Shown: positions 11,522 through 24,500, counted from the stretch's first letter. The stretch is 64,000 nt of DNA from Ilyonectria destructans (GCA_020740775.1 JAHEWK010000002.1:930001-994000), one strand, 5' to 3'. Program-made: numbers and translations. Notes: generated by a model from the letters alone, not told the origin.

Positions 11522-12863
11522 TTGACAAAGTAGCAGGTAAGGTTGGGGGCCAACAGATGTCTGCCATCCTCGATCCGGGGTGAGAAAATAGTCATATATC
11601 CTTTGAGGCTCAAGATTTCTCAAGCACGAATGATTTGCCTCGCTGCCTCGCTGCCTCGTTACCGTATTGCCTCATCTCCGGTCGCACATTACACAAGGTC
11701 TGCAAGAAGTGCTAAATTTCTAAATAGAAGGATGAGGCTCTGTAGAAAAAGGTCTTCCAGACGATCGTCTTGCATAAGTAAGATAAGTTACTAGTTTAAG
11801 CTGCTATTCCATGCCGCTATTCCAAACTGCTGTTGCAGTTACTGTTTTAACTAGTAAGCTGTTGTTTAAATAGTATTGGTATTCATATTTGAATCTATTA
11901 CTATTTGCGTATATAACGTGAATATCTTCAGGTATAAAGATATCATTGACAGTATACTAATATCTAATCTAGTAGCAGAAAATCGGAGTATGTTATTACT
12001 AGAATTATTTATATTAAATTAGAACCTTTTCTGGGATCTTTAAATTAAATACTAAAATAGAGAATTCGCGGAAGGAATTACTTCAGCATTTACATACCGG
12101 CCAAGTATCTTTGTATACAGACACCTTAGTCAAAAGATTTATCCTTGTATACAAATAGCAATAGTTGTGTAAATTTGGGGGTTTTTATTGCTTTACTCAA
12201 TATCATCAGATAGATCAAAGCCATACAGTATCTGTAAACAATAGAGACATACACTTAGTACTACACCTAGTACCAAAAGAGATAGTAGCTTTGCAATAAA
12301 GATAGTTGTGTATATCTATAGCCATTGTAATAGTAGCTCATCTAACTTCAGATTATATAGTAGTGCGTACATATTGATATGAGATTAGATTTACTCCTGC
12401 TTCAGGATGTAATTTCTTTATGCCTTTGTAATAGCGTATATTTGTTGGGCCGTTCGTTGGGCCGCATTTTGGGATTTTACTATTGCCTTTTTGCGGACCA
12501 TATCTTATGTGCGACCACTGCAGATTTTTCAAGAGGTGTCAGCAAACACAGCTGCAGCCAGTCAAAGTTCGACCGGCGAAGGGAGGCCTTTTATGACGTG
12601 GCACATGCGCCAATTACGGGAGTTAGGCTCGGACATACTTATACTTAGTTGGTTCGCCATTTATCAAGCAAAGTCCATTCTCAAACTCCAATTTTTCCCT
12701 CCTGTTCCAACCCCGCCATCCATATTGCCGCCAAATAACTGCCCCACCAGAGCCAATATTCACGACAGCGGTATAACATCATTGAGCGTCATCTACTCAA
12801 TAGTCTCATAGCGAAGCGCAGCTCACCGCGAGCTTCATCATTCGCCGTTAAGCCACTGTTACC
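11522..12863. other. AT-rich intergenic island
   Basis: Between the divergent GNAT and Zn2Cys6 genes. Positions about 11780-12380 are strongly AT-rich with simple A/T and TAGTA-type strings, while 12400-12860 returns to normal composition. No gene is visible. The composition fits an old repeat degraded by RIP-like mutation. Confidence 0.5.
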
Positions 12864-15393
12864 ATGGCTGATAATGGATCTCACCTTGGGCTTCTCATAT
12901 CATTCGAATCCCAAGATGGATTGTCTGTGGGCAATAGCTGGCAACCCCCCGATTCATACCAGGCATTGGACGATAACGCCCTTTGGGAACAAGTGAACGA
13001 TAGTGCGCACTTCCTTCCTTTCGACATATCCGACGCCAGCAGTAACACTAGTGCAGGTCCAAGCTACCCTAGTAGCCTAGACCTGTCGTTGCTCACCGGT
13101 TCCGCGTGTTCCCAAGATGAAGAGGTTCAAACACAACGAAACCCGAGCGTGGAACGAGTTTTGGGTGCTTTCCATACATCCACCATCGGAGCTTTGCCCA
13201 CCAGACCTTCACACAATCGCACTGAACCCGATACGCAACTCGATACAGCCGCGACTGGCAATCGCCCGCCTATAATGAAAATTGAAGAGATTGTGCAATC
13301 CGACCGCTCGTCGTCCACCAGTCCTTTGAGAACTCCATCCGCATCATCTGCAAGATCTGGTAGCTTGGCAAGGAGTTTATTTATCAACAACCTGCGGTCT
13401 GATACTACGAATCAACACCATGATCCACTTGTGCTCCCTCGTGCCGACACAGACACAAGCTCAAGTTTGTGTGATTTCAGTTTCACCCTGAGCAATGACT
13501 ACGTCCACGCTACGGAGAGCGCTGGTCACTCCCCCTTTCTTTTTTCTTGTTCTGATCTTACGCCGCCGTCGAATGGAGCGCAACAAATCATGACCAGCTC
13601 AGATTACAGTGTGACCCCAGTCATCGAAATAACTGGTGCCGAAGATGTCCTTCGACCCGCGAGTACAGACCCTGTTGAAGGCGACTTACAATCCCACCAC
13701 AGAGGCTCGCCAGCATCCAGCCCGGGAAAGCGCGATCATTCTCTGTATACGTCCAGTTTGGGGAGTTGGATCGTACCAAAGTTACCACGATCGGCGGTTT
13801 CGAGTTCTGCTTCAGGCTTGGAGTCCTCCCCGAGAAATCCTACTGCGCCCCCCGGAAAAGGAAAGCGCAAGCGAAATACAGAAGCCAAACGAAACAAGAT
13901 CAAATCCGTTAGAAGGGCTGGCGCATGTCTGAGATGCAGAATATACAAAGAACAAGTGAGTGGCCCAAATTTTTCCAATGGTACTATCCATCTAAAGCTT
14001 TTATCAGTGTGACGAAAACACTCCTTGTGCCCGATGCATCTCCATTGCAAGCAGTGCGAAGCTTTTTCGACAGCCCTGTTTTAGAGAGCCCTTAGACATC
14101 GTAATTGCGTTCAGGGCGGGCAACGCGCGGGCTGGCAAAATTAGGTCCGAGCCTATCAAGCCAAACTGGTCCGCAGAGGATCTTGTTCTGAAGACCGCGA
14201 CTCTCTACTACCCATTCCTAAAACCAGGTGCCAATGCAGGGGTTTACCTGTCGATTCAGTGTCGCAAATTTCTGCCAGATCGCCAGGACGTCTTAATTGA
14301 GCCGTGGGCTCTCCCTAATGGAGAGGTGGTGACTATAACTTCACCCCCATATGCCTGCGTGAGCTCGCCTCCTATTCACATGATGAAATTTTGCTAAAAA
14401 TTGTCAGTATGATTCGGATTTGGGCTCTACTGCTCTCGAGGAATATCTTGAGAAATGCAAGTCTGCTCTCCTAGAAGAGGCCATGGACAGTCTTAACGAT
14501 GATATTGTCAGGTCTGGGATGATCGAAGCCGAAAGATACTCTAGCCAGAACCCGGTATGAAATACGCCGTCGCATCAATCACTCCATTTCTGAAATTGAC
14601 ACTATTGCAGGAATCAGCTGTGTCTCTCGCAATGAATATCAGGGCCGCTACCTACTTCTCTAGGACGCGAATGTCGATGGGCGGCCCTAATATTCTAGAG
14701 CTGTCCTATTTTGAAGACCTTCAAGTGCATGACAGGGTTCCAATCCCAGCAGTTCTAGATTATCAGCTCGATTACTTGGCTATTCGGTACATGACGGAAC
14801 AGATGCATAGGATCACTAAAAGATTGAAAAAGATATTATTTGCTAAGAATAATTTCACATCTTGGTACGAGATATATCTTACGACTTTCGTGCTATTATG
14901 CAGCCTCGAAACCGTCCACGCCAAACAGATTGAAATACTCGATCGCTTCGCAGCAAAGGTGTGTCCATTCAATTCTCAATCACACAAGTTAATCATATCA
15001 GCTAAAACCTAGCAAGGGAGACAGGCTTCCTCGGGTCGAATGCACAAGTTCGACTATGATTGAGGAGTGGGAACATTCTGCTAAAATTCTCATTTATCAT
15101 TACCGAGCGATCTTGAAAGGCATGGTTCCATTTTCAACCCCCTGGGATAATGAACAGACTCAGAGGATGCGCTCCAAGTGCAGTCTTGATGAGAAGGCCC
15201 TAGACCACATCCGCGAATTGCAATTGCTTATCAAGGACCGCGGTAAGGTTTCCCATCGGATAGCGCGGACTCTCATCTTTCTAATCAATATGCAGATGCC
15301 GAATTGCAGAAGGTTAGTCGAGAGGATCTCAATAACTCTGGGGCCAAGCCGCTTGTATGGATCTCGCAATTGTATGTGGATGGTAAATTCTAA
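12864..15393 (+). CDS. Zn2Cys6 transcription factor
   Basis: Nuclear fungal regulator, about 758 aa. Proposed exons are 12864-13955, 14008-14358, 14408-14554, 14611-14958, 15002-15242 and 15296-15393. The zinc cluster follows a long Ser/Thr-rich, probably disordered N-terminus and a basic stretch (GKGKRKRNTEAKRNK). Cysteines are C355, C358, C365, C371, C374 and C388, so the last loop (x13) is longer than the classic x6-8. The first intron falls exactly between C358 and C365. The C-terminal half is helical (LDYQLDYLAIRYMTEQ, CSLETVHAKQ). It ends QLYVDGKF. The fourth intron is uncertain: 14959-15001 (43 nt) or 14961-15012 both keep the frame. It may control neighbouring oxidoreductase genes, which is unproven. 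Confidence 0.88.
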
Positions 15394-16094
15394 TACATAT
15401 CTGAACGTGATGCGCGCAGCTAGCCGTATCTTAGGGATGCCTGCCAAGCCAACCATCTGCGGAGGAGTTACCCCTGATCTAAGACAACTGCTTAGAGTAT
15501 GTAGAGTTAAAAGACATCTGACTTCCTTCATCCATTAGGACCGCTATGGTCTCCTTAACCTACGCATCAGAATGTACGGGCCGAGCACTAGATTCAATGT
15601 ACATACTGTTTTCCACACGTATCCTAGCCTTCATAGCTCACATGCCTTTCGCATCATCTATTCTCCATTTTTCTTTTTCAATATTACCCGTGAGGGCATC
15701 ACAAGTAACATATTATCTCGGTTCTCCTCTCGTGTTTCGTAGTGTAGTGGGATATACTATCTGAGTACGTTAGCCGAGCTTTTACGTTAGATGTGAGAAT
15801 TAAAGGGGAGTGAGGACATGTGATGTTTGGTTTATTCGCTTGAGGAGCATGGGTGGTTGAACACTTCCTTAGGAAGGACCCCGGATCCCAGGGGAGTTAC
15901 TCATTGACATGTATCTTTCACGGATGCGTTTATAAATCATATTTCAGCAAGGAAATAAAAGCAGTTGTTATCAATCTCAACTAAAATCAGACAGAGTTAC
16001 AGTACATGACAGACAGAAAGAAGCGGCTCAGAATTCTTAAGGAAAAGTGATACACCAACACACATCAACAGAAAAGGTCAGCAAAATGTACTGT
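15394..16094. other. Intergenic region between convergent genes
   Basis: 3' flanks of the Zn2Cys6 gene and the second dioxygenase gene. No supported gene; short open frames here lack family resemblance. Confidence 0.4.
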
Positions 16095-17436
16095 TCAGTC
16101 ATGTTCTTCCTTTCCAGCAAACCCCATATCCTTTACCCTCATCGCTCTTGGGACTCGACACCATTCAGTGCCAGTAAGAAGGCGTTGTGATTCAGGAGCC
16201 ACTTCGAAACTCTCACCCAACTCCCGCTTCAGAGCAGTTGCCGACTTCCAGCCTTTCTGACTGTCGTGAAGCCAGAGACGCATGATATACCTCTGCTTCC
16301 AAACATCATGCACGGAATCAGCCCATGCCGCGCGAGCATGCAGTAGGGCGTAGTTGTTGACAAAGAGTATATCTCCAGCTTCTGGCACAAGTTTCAGGCA
16401 TGTCCGCTTCGCTGCTTCCTGGATAACCTGCAGAGCGCGTTGCTTCTCGGGTGCCAGCGATGGTGCGTTAGTTGAAAGGGGGTACTTCGGGTTCCCGCCA
16501 ACGAAAGTCGCGGCAAAGTTGATTTGAAGACGGCCGTTCTCGAAGGCGATTAGTGGCCGATTGAATGATCTGATGACCTCCTTATTCGCGGCAGGTCTGT
16601 TCGAAATGTGAAAGTGGATGGTTAGCAGTTATTGAGAATAGCATTTGTATGGCTTGTTGTCGCCAATACAACAAGAGTCAATAAGCAACCGTAGAGTTTT
16701 AATTCTTACCGAAAGAGTCGCTCCCAATACCAGTCCGCCGCAAGGGTTTTCAAAACCTCGGGTTCGCGTTCAAGTATATCATTGTATACAGAGGCAATTG
16801 ACGCAAGATACTGCTCGCCACCACTGAGTGGAACGCTCTGGGTGAACAAGGAGACAGTGTCGCCGACGTCAATGTCGGTGTGGAAAGTCATCGGAACAGG
16901 AAGCTCTAGTGGCTTCAACTTCTCACGCTCTGGACTGGAGAGGCTTTGGTCGCGAATGTGATCTTGACTCCAGTTAGTTAATAACTCAGAGAAGAGGGCA
17001 AACAGAACCTACCGATGTTCCCACCTCGTTTGTCTGCGACATAACTGGTAAGACCAGCGTGAATGATGACCCTCTCTGCTTCCGTGTAGCGGGTAGGATC
17101 AAGACCGCGAAGTTGGTGAAACCCACACCCATTATAGATTCGATCCGTGATCGCTCTCAACCTGTTTGCCAGGTCCTCTGAGAGGGGAAATGTGGCGGGA
17201 CACGTATATCCTCGGGAGATACCTAGAGCTATTACTCATATTAGTCACAGTCTTAGAGTCAACTTCGGTGAGGGTCAGAAACCTTGGAAGTGCTTCAAGG
17301 CCGCTTCAATCTCGAGGATATCATTTCTCGATAGGTTTTCGGTGTAGGCCGCTTCATTGGATTCAAAGTCTGAGGCAGTCCAGACCAAGTCTCCTGAGAT
17401 CGGTTTAGGGGAGTTAGGGGTCGTTGAGCCCGCCAT
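16095..17436 (-). CDS. TauD/clavaminate synthase-like oxygenase
   Basis: Predicted non-heme Fe(II)/2-oxoglutarate oxygenase of the TauD superfamily, 372 aa, different in sequence from the Jlp1-like enzyme at 3249. Exons are 17436-17283, 17222-17013, 16962-16710 and 16596-16095 (introns of 60, 50 and 113 nt; the first donor GTTTCT is weak). Early features are GCGFHQLRGLDPTRYTEAE, usual for fungal clavaminate synthase-like proteins. The iron ligands are H149-x-D151 (TFHTDIDVGD) and H292 (LLHARAAW), followed by the RxxxRLWLHD end of the barrel. The substrate is unknown. An in-frame Met at 17475 is an alternative start. It is convergent with the Zn2Cys6 gene. Confidence 0.9.
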
Positions 17437-17610
17437 GTCGACGATGTACAAATTGGCTGGGTTGGAAAAATACAAATAGTGTGATCACACCTTAGAAACA
17501 AGGAGGAACTAAGGGGACAAATTGGTGAGAGCGGACAGGTCTCTAGAAACTGTGCTCCGTGAGTCGAGATGCAGGACTGGCTGAGACCTGATCTGTGATA
17601 CACATGGCCA

Positions 17611-17618
17611 CTTTTATA
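17611..17618 (-). promoter_or_regulatory. TATA box candidate
   Basis: The minus strand reads TATAAAAG about 175 bp upstream of the oxygenase ATG at 17436. The match is good but rests on sequence alone. Confidence 0.4.
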
Positions 17619-17896
17619 TTCACTTACAACTACAACAACTATCTAACCAGGGCGAGTAGTCTGTACCACTGGGGAGCCTAGTCCAAGGGCAGTGTCGAGT
17701 CACGAATGTAAATCTTGTGGCTATATTGTAGGCAGAGCGACAGGTTGACTTCCCTATTTTCGCATTAGACAATATCAGAGGACAGACTTTTTGAAGCAAA
17801 ATTGAACTTCGTGGTGGCTCGGTTGTTTCAATCATTTTGCAAGTTTCAAGCATTTACAACAGTGTAATGAGAGGGCGATTTCATTGGCCGAGAGGT

Positions 17897-18330
17897 GACC
17901 GGCGAAGAGCAACGTTTGACCCGACACGTGCAGGGAACGTACCGACGGCCCTATTGGTGCGACGACGTCGGTGAAGCGACCGGCATGAGCAGTGTGAATC
18001 CGAAAATTGATCGTCAAAATGTACCATTGGTGAGTATTAATGAGGCGGCCGGCGAGACCAGCCTTAATCCCCCACCCCTAACTGGCTCCGAAATGTACCG
18101 ATGATGAATTGACGGGTAGACCGGCGAAGCTCGGCGTCGCTCCATCACCAGGCGTCAGGGAATGTACCATTGCCGGTTTGATGAGCTGACCGGCGTAGGC
18201 GATCATTAAACCACCCGTAGGCCCCAGGGATGTAACGCTGTCATAGGTGCCAAGATTGATGAGCCGACCGGCGTGTCGCGGATTTAATCCACCCCGTGTT
18301 GACTTCGCAAGGGAAAGTGGCAATTATAAA
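17897..18330. repeat. Six degenerate 69-81-bp tandem repeats with spacing in multiples of three
   Basis: Six diverged units begin with GACCGGCG-like cores at 17897, 17978, 18047, 18119, 18188 and 18266. The spacings are 81, 69, 72, 69 and 78 bp, all divisible by three. Units share, on the plus strand, GACCGGCG, then TTAATCCACCC, then CAGGGAATGTACC, then TTGATGAGC. Read on the minus strand in one frame, each unit gives AG(R/Q/H)L-like peptides, and one TAG interrupts the frame at 18078-18080. The plus frame gives (D/N)E-x-(T/A)-G-(E/V) units but has several stops. It lies upstream of the oxygenase at 16095-17436. Confidence 0.75.
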
Positions 18331-19621
18331 ACAATGTACAACAAAGAATGGCAAAAACAACGAAATTAACTGAAGATTTTCCAATTCCAAAGAAGAGAAT
18401 CTGTTAATAGATACCCCGACTACTGTGGTCTGTCAGTGAGCGCTTTATCCCTCCAACGATGCAACAGACCAAGCCAGCAGGTCCTACCACCTTGGAAGCA
18501 GAGAAGCAAAAGTCCAGCCAGGGGCTTGCACATAATGACGCCATCTCACGATACTCCGGGCAAGTCTCGTCATTGTCAATCACCGACACACGAAAACACG
18601 ATCGCATCCATTCTTATATGATGGAACAGTACCTACATGATACCCAGGCCAATGTGTGCGAGCGTCTGGTTGCAACCAACTGCAGAAAATAAGAGGTCCG
18701 TGCATATGAACAGATGGCGCCTGTGCCTTTGCTAACAGCACTTGTAGTGATTGATTTCAACTGTTATATCAATCAGGTCGGCAATGTTAGCTGTTCTTAG
18801 TTTGAGCAGGTTGGAGGGTAGTATATTAATGAAATAAGCATTTAAGACAAATATTGACATACGAGAAAACTTATTGATCTCAGCTCCTGTGCCTAATACT
18901 TGTGATAACCATCAGAGCGGGAGTCCTTATTTGCGACTCATGTTCAGGCATCCTTTTGGGGCTCTTCCGCGCCCTTACAGCGGGCCGGGCCTCTGTAGTG
19001 CCACGCTCCACAGAGCTTAATCGTAAATACCTTAATCTAGCGTCTCTCAGTCCAATCATTTACTATCTACAGCAATGGTAGAGGCTAGCTTCTTGAACTG
19101 ATTGATTGCGACGACATGGTCAATTGCTAGTGCGGTGCCTGTTTAGTGCTACAGACAAGGGGCTGGTTTGCGTACCTTTCAATTGTGCAAAAAGGTGTAA
19201 GCTCTTCTGTCAAGACTGAATGATACACGTTCACGCCGAGGAGAACAATGATGTCTCTGTTGATCTGGATCATCTTTTGACGAGTTGCATGCCATATCTC
19301 CGATACGAGGTAATTTGAGAGAGTTTCTTTACTGGCCAATCCACTTCCGGAGGTTTCGGATCATCACGTAAGCCAATGGCGTTTGCGTTGTCAGCTAACC
19401 GGCCAAGTCAGGTGCGGAGGCTGGGAGCTGCTCATCTCAATTCGACTCTCATCATCAATCTCACTCGAGCTCGTCAAGAGCAGAGTAGGCGGCATCCTCG
19501 GCGTGATTATTCGCGAGGTACCCGCGACGAGGGTTGAAACGGCCCGGCCCGCAATAAGCCTGGCGGCTCATCGAACCCCTGTCCCGAATCTGAATCGGCG
19601 AGATCCGCCCGCACCACACTC
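18331..19621. other. Intergenic region
   Basis: Between the repeat tract and the ferric reductase gene. No coding sequence with family support is seen. Positions about 18740-18890 are AT-rich. Confidence 0.4.
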
Positions 19622-21583
19622 ATGAGTCTCATCCCGAGGCATGGGGACCACGAGCACGGACATGGAGACAAGGAGGAATCTGGGCATGGCCATGGGAATG
19701 AGGATTCAATCAGGCAGCAGGCTCTGGCGTCGCTGTACTGGTATGTTGTTGCCGCGGTCCTCGTCACCGGATTTATAGCGAGGTTGATCGTGGCTTTCAT
19801 TGCCCGCCAGAGGTGAGTATCCATCATGCTGCGCGGGAGCCGGCGATAGCTAATTGGTCCCAGGACGAAGAGGAGAGAGTTGCGGTCCAGTCACGACTCC
19901 TCAGTATCAACAGTTGAAAGATTGTTCGAAGGCCCACGTGCCGCCGTTTCTGATTCATTTCTCTCCCGCCGTCGCCCTCTCTGGTTGGCCACTCTTCCAT
20001 TGAGAAGGACATTCCTAGTCGTCGTATACGCCGCTTTTATAAGCTTCCTCTTAACATGGAGGGCTGTTAAGCATGACGGCAACTACATGGAACGTCTTGG
20101 CTTCCGTGCTGCCTGGGTCACAGTCACCCAGACATCCATGCCCTTCCTGCTCGCTGCTCGAACCAATCCCATCGGCCTCATCTTGGGTACCTCGTATGAG
20201 AGGGTCAATTGGTTCCATCGATGGGCGTCTCGTATTTTTGTTGCTACTGCGACTATCCATGGGACATTCTTCGTCACCGAGTGGATTGCGGCAGACTTCT
20301 TCTGGACTGAGCTGAGGACGGTTGGTATGGTAAAATGGGGACTCGCCGCTTGGATTGTTCTGGTTTGGACGCTGGCATCTACGCTGGCTCCCTTTCGGCG
20401 TCTCCGATACGAGTTCTTTGTCCTGCAACACATAACCTCGGTGGTGCTGTTGTTGGTGTTTCTCCTTCTTCACGTTCCCGACCATCATCAGTTTAGCATC
20501 TGGTGTGCTGTCGCCGCATTCTTGTACGATGTCGTTACCCGCTCAGCCAACCCTCTCTGGCGAAACATTCGTCTTGGCCTCTCATCTGGCATCTTCACCC
20601 GGTACGCGCACCAGGCGCAGATCGATGCTGTCGATAGCGATTTGACAGTTGTAACCATTCGCAATGTGGGCTTCAACTGGATACCCGGCCAACACGTTCT
20701 CATCTGGTCGCCTACCTTTCCTCGGCAATTCCCGCATCCATTCACGATTTCTAATATCCCTAGTACAGAAACATCGAGTCGCGATCTCCAGTTGGTACTC
20801 AAGACGAAGGATGGATTTACAAGGAAACTGAACAACTGGGCTCGGAAGGCGCAAAACAGCGGCAGCGACGGCGCCTTGCGTGTTCTTCTTGCGGGACCCT
20901 ATGGTGCCATGCCAAACTGGAAGCAATACGACAATGTGGTATTGGTCTCAGCATCAACCGGAGGTTCCTTCACGGCTCCTGTTCTCGAAGACCTTCTCAC
21001 GTCGCAGTCACCCGGACGGGTGCGAAAGCTCAGCGCCCTCTTCATTGCCCGTCAAAAAGCTCACGTGGAGCCTTATCTTCAACGAATTTCTCGACTGGTT
21101 TCCAGGGCAAAAGAGATGGGCATCTCTGTGCGAATCGAGGTTGCTGTCACCAAGAGTGCCCGGAGCGTCGCGCACCTGGACGAAAATCCAGCAAACGAGA
21201 GCCGGGAGAGATTGATCGAACCGGAGCCGCGCCACGAAGGGAGAGGTGATAGCGTGGAATTAGAGCGGTTTTCTATTGACTCGAATGAATCGCTTGGCAG
21301 CGAGAGGGCCGACCAGCTATTGAAGGAAGAGGTGGAACTCGGCTTAGACGATGGGTACGCATACGACACTTCCTCCATCACGGAGACCGAAGGGCGCCCA
21401 GACATTGCCGCCTTTTTGCGCACAGCGATCGGAAACGTCCCTGGAAATGTTGCGGTAGCTGTTTGCGGCGGTATCCCGATTGAGAAGTCAGTTCAGATGG
21501 CTGTCGCGTCTGTTCGAGGGGATCGGGTGGAAGGGTTGGGCGCACATGATGTTTTCCTTCACGTAGAACGGTCAGATATGTAG
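19622..21583 (+). CDS. Ferric reductase-like transmembrane oxidoreductase
   Basis: Membrane flavocytochrome of the Fre/NOX-like ferric reductase family that passes electrons from NAD(P)H via FAD and two hemes to extracellular metal. Exons are 19622-19812 and 19864-21583 (51-nt intron), 636 aa. The N-terminus has a His/Asp/Glu-rich stretch (GDHEHGHGDKEE, GHGHGNED) before the first helix, suggesting metal binding outside. Heme-ligand histidine pairs are each 14 residues apart: FH-RW...TIH and LQH...LLH. FAD binding is marked by HPFTISN, and the nucleotide domain by LLAGPYGA and STGG. An acidic disordered insert lies in the NAD domain. Yeast-type iron uptake is probable, but no partner permease is in the window. 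Confidence 0.93.
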
Positions 21584-24500
21584 CATCATGTTTTCATATC
21601 TGAAACTTAATGTAATGACATATGCATACCATTGTTTCCAAGGCGGCCAAATGAACTGATTCCATGTGTGAGCTGTGGTGGGTCTCGGGTGAAGGGAGTT
21701 GATGTGTCCCAGCAGATGACAACACAAGAACCAGAGGACCAAGTAAAGAGCTGATCAAATTCAATGCAGAATTAGTACATATACAAGCATGATAATGCAG
21801 CATCTGGATCGTTCAGCCTATCCGCACGTGCTGCAGGGGACCCTGAGCCGCGGCTGCGGATACAACCACAGCACGTGGACTTGAGATCTCGCCACATCTG
21901 AACCAGAATGCTGGGATTTGACCTTGAGAGTGTAATTACAGTGCATTCAAATGGCATCCTAGCCAAGCGATCTCCTCCACCTTTATCCCATCATCGACCC
22001 AGCGGTCGCATCGATTCCAGCACTGCCTACCGATCCGTCTCGTCATCCTATTTCCGCCGAATGTCGAGCCATCCCGAGCCATCCCATCTACGTTAGTACC
22101 TTTACCTTTTGTCAACCCTCAGTAACTGTAGGTTTCTTTTACTCTTATAGTTTATTTATATTACCGCTGCTAACTTATGTCATTTTAAAGGTCTCAGAAG
22201 TATACTGGACATTGGTAGCTTCGACTCCAGGAAACTGCTCCTAGAGAAGAAGAAAACTTCTCCTGGGTAGTGTTTTGGGGCTTTTCGGGGCTTTTCCTTA
22301 GTTATTGAAGTCGGGTAGGAAGGGTCATTGGGAAGACTGGGCGCCGGGTAATATGAATGAAGGGGGAATATAAAAGGGGACAGTTAGCTGCAGGAACCTG
22401 GATCTGGCGAGCTTTTCCATTTAGACTGCTTTATTAGGAGGATAATTATCAGCAGGATTGAGCGAGGTACATAGTCGTGCGAATAGCGATACTTATTAAC
22501 AATGACAATCCAACCAGTAAAATAAGATGTTATGGTTTAGCAAGCAAGCAGGTTGGACTTGCTCTGCGACTCTGCACAGCCATCGTCATCAGTAGAATGT
22601 CGTTCAAGCCGTGGGACCCGATAGACATGGCGATCAGGCGATCATGGGCGGAGACCACTCGAGAATAAGCGGATCGTGAACTAAGCGTGAAGGGAGAGTG
22701 GTTGCTGATGGGTGAGACTTGGGGGTTCCATATGCATGACATGGCAACCCAAGATTTGATGTATCCAAGCCAGAACCGACAGAATCAGAGTCAGCATAAA
22801 CGGTTACAGTGACAGTGGAAACCTAACACTGTATCCATGTAGACTACAAAGTTGCTTTTCTGTAGGCACGAGAAATTGCAAAGAGACAAGGAGTGGGTGG
22901 GTGGGATACATTAGTCTATAGCCTAGGAATGACTAAAGCACTTTCTAATATTGTAACACCGACAGGACTACTCCAGTGTGCGAAGAAAGAATTGCAGGAT
23001 GATGGGAGATGGGAATGCATCCAACCCCATGGCAATATCCATCCTCCATATACTGTCAACCCAGCTTACCCACCCAGTCAATCTCACGGGCCCCCCGCAG
23101 TGGGAAGGGCCCTCTCGTTCCACGTCCCACCGGCGCCCCATGGCAACAGCGGCAAGATGCCGATGAGATATTCGGGAGATTACCCCGGAATCTGGATCCA
23201 ACGGTTGGTCGGTCGATGGCCATGTACCGCAAGTAGAGTACATGAAGCTGCTCAACAAAGCCAAAACTTCATAAGTGCAAGCTGCGGGTCCGGGGACGGT
23301 GGCGCTTCGGCGGTTGGTGGGCGGTGTCCGGGCAGGGGCAGTCGCCAGGCCGGGGTACGGATCTGGACGCCGTGATTCGCCAGGGATTGCCGACCAGATC
23401 CCGGGGTAAAGAGGCCGTTGCTCTCATCTCAAAGCCTGTTTGGGGCCAAGTCTGGGGGCATCCTGAATTCCTGATTCCTAGGGCCGCGTCAGGAGCCCAG
23501 ATGCGGGCGTGATAACCGAGTTGATGCCGATGGTTGGTCTGTGCCCCTCTCGGCCGGGCGGAAGCCATCGATCGCTCGACGGGTGGGGAAGGTGCGGCTG
23601 TTTCGGTTCCGGGACACGGACTCCGCGTGGTGCTTTGGCGGCAGGGCCGGGCGTGGCTGAGTCGCCCTTTTTAGGCCGGGTTGAGCCACACTTGCGGTAC
23701 CGGGTACCTCATACGGGTATCCGTGTGTCCGTGTGCCGTGTCTGCGCAGGTGTCATGGCATCTTCCGCTGAAACGCAGTCCACCAGGCAAGCCGAGGCAG
23801 GCAGGGGACCGGACTCAGGTCAGCTCATCACTATCAACAAGGGCACTCACTGATGGCCTTATTCTGATCAGCCCGTGGGATCAACAAAAGTGCCACTGCA
23901 CGCAGGACAAAAAAAAGACGGAAAACAAACCCGGGCGGGACCTCCCAGCGATATTGGAGACGTGTCTCGCATTGTTGGAGAGAGTTGGAGTTAGGTAATG
24001 TCCCAGGTACCTCGATCAGCGGTCTGTCGAGATGTGGCTCAGTCCTCACCTCGCGGCCCCCCACTACACACACCTGGCACAGGTGACCAGGAACCCTACG
24101 TTGCAGCAGATGGAACCCATGTTGGAAGCTTCCACTCGCAATTCGTCTCGCATCCGAGGCACAACCGCCCCTTCGTACCGCACAGCACAAACAGACGTAC
24201 AGTACCTCGCGATGGTACGGTGCAGCCTCCGGTGCAGGCGCAACAGTGGGCTGATGGCCCCACCACGATGGGGAATTGGAGAAAAAAGGTACCCCTCCAG
24301 GGCCCTGCGCTGTACAGGTACGACGGGTACCCGAGTGACCTCTGGAGCGACGCCCCAAAGATGGCAGAATTATTACTCTATTAGGGGGCGGACTCCCAAC
24401 CGGCCACTGAAGCATCGCCCCGAACGACGCAACCCTCAGCGGCCGGCCACGATGTGTCATGTACCGTGCCTTTCTGCCAAGCTCCACACCTTCGTCACCT

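Noticed and set aside
11522..11623. N-terminal extension of the GNAT frame
   Set aside because: The extension has no ATG, and the family fold begins just after the ATG at 11521.
1..17436. Secondary-metabolite biosynthetic gene cluster
   Set aside because: Tailoring-type enzymes, a permease and a regulator are present, but no polyketide synthase, NRPS, terpene cyclase or other backbone gene is in the window.
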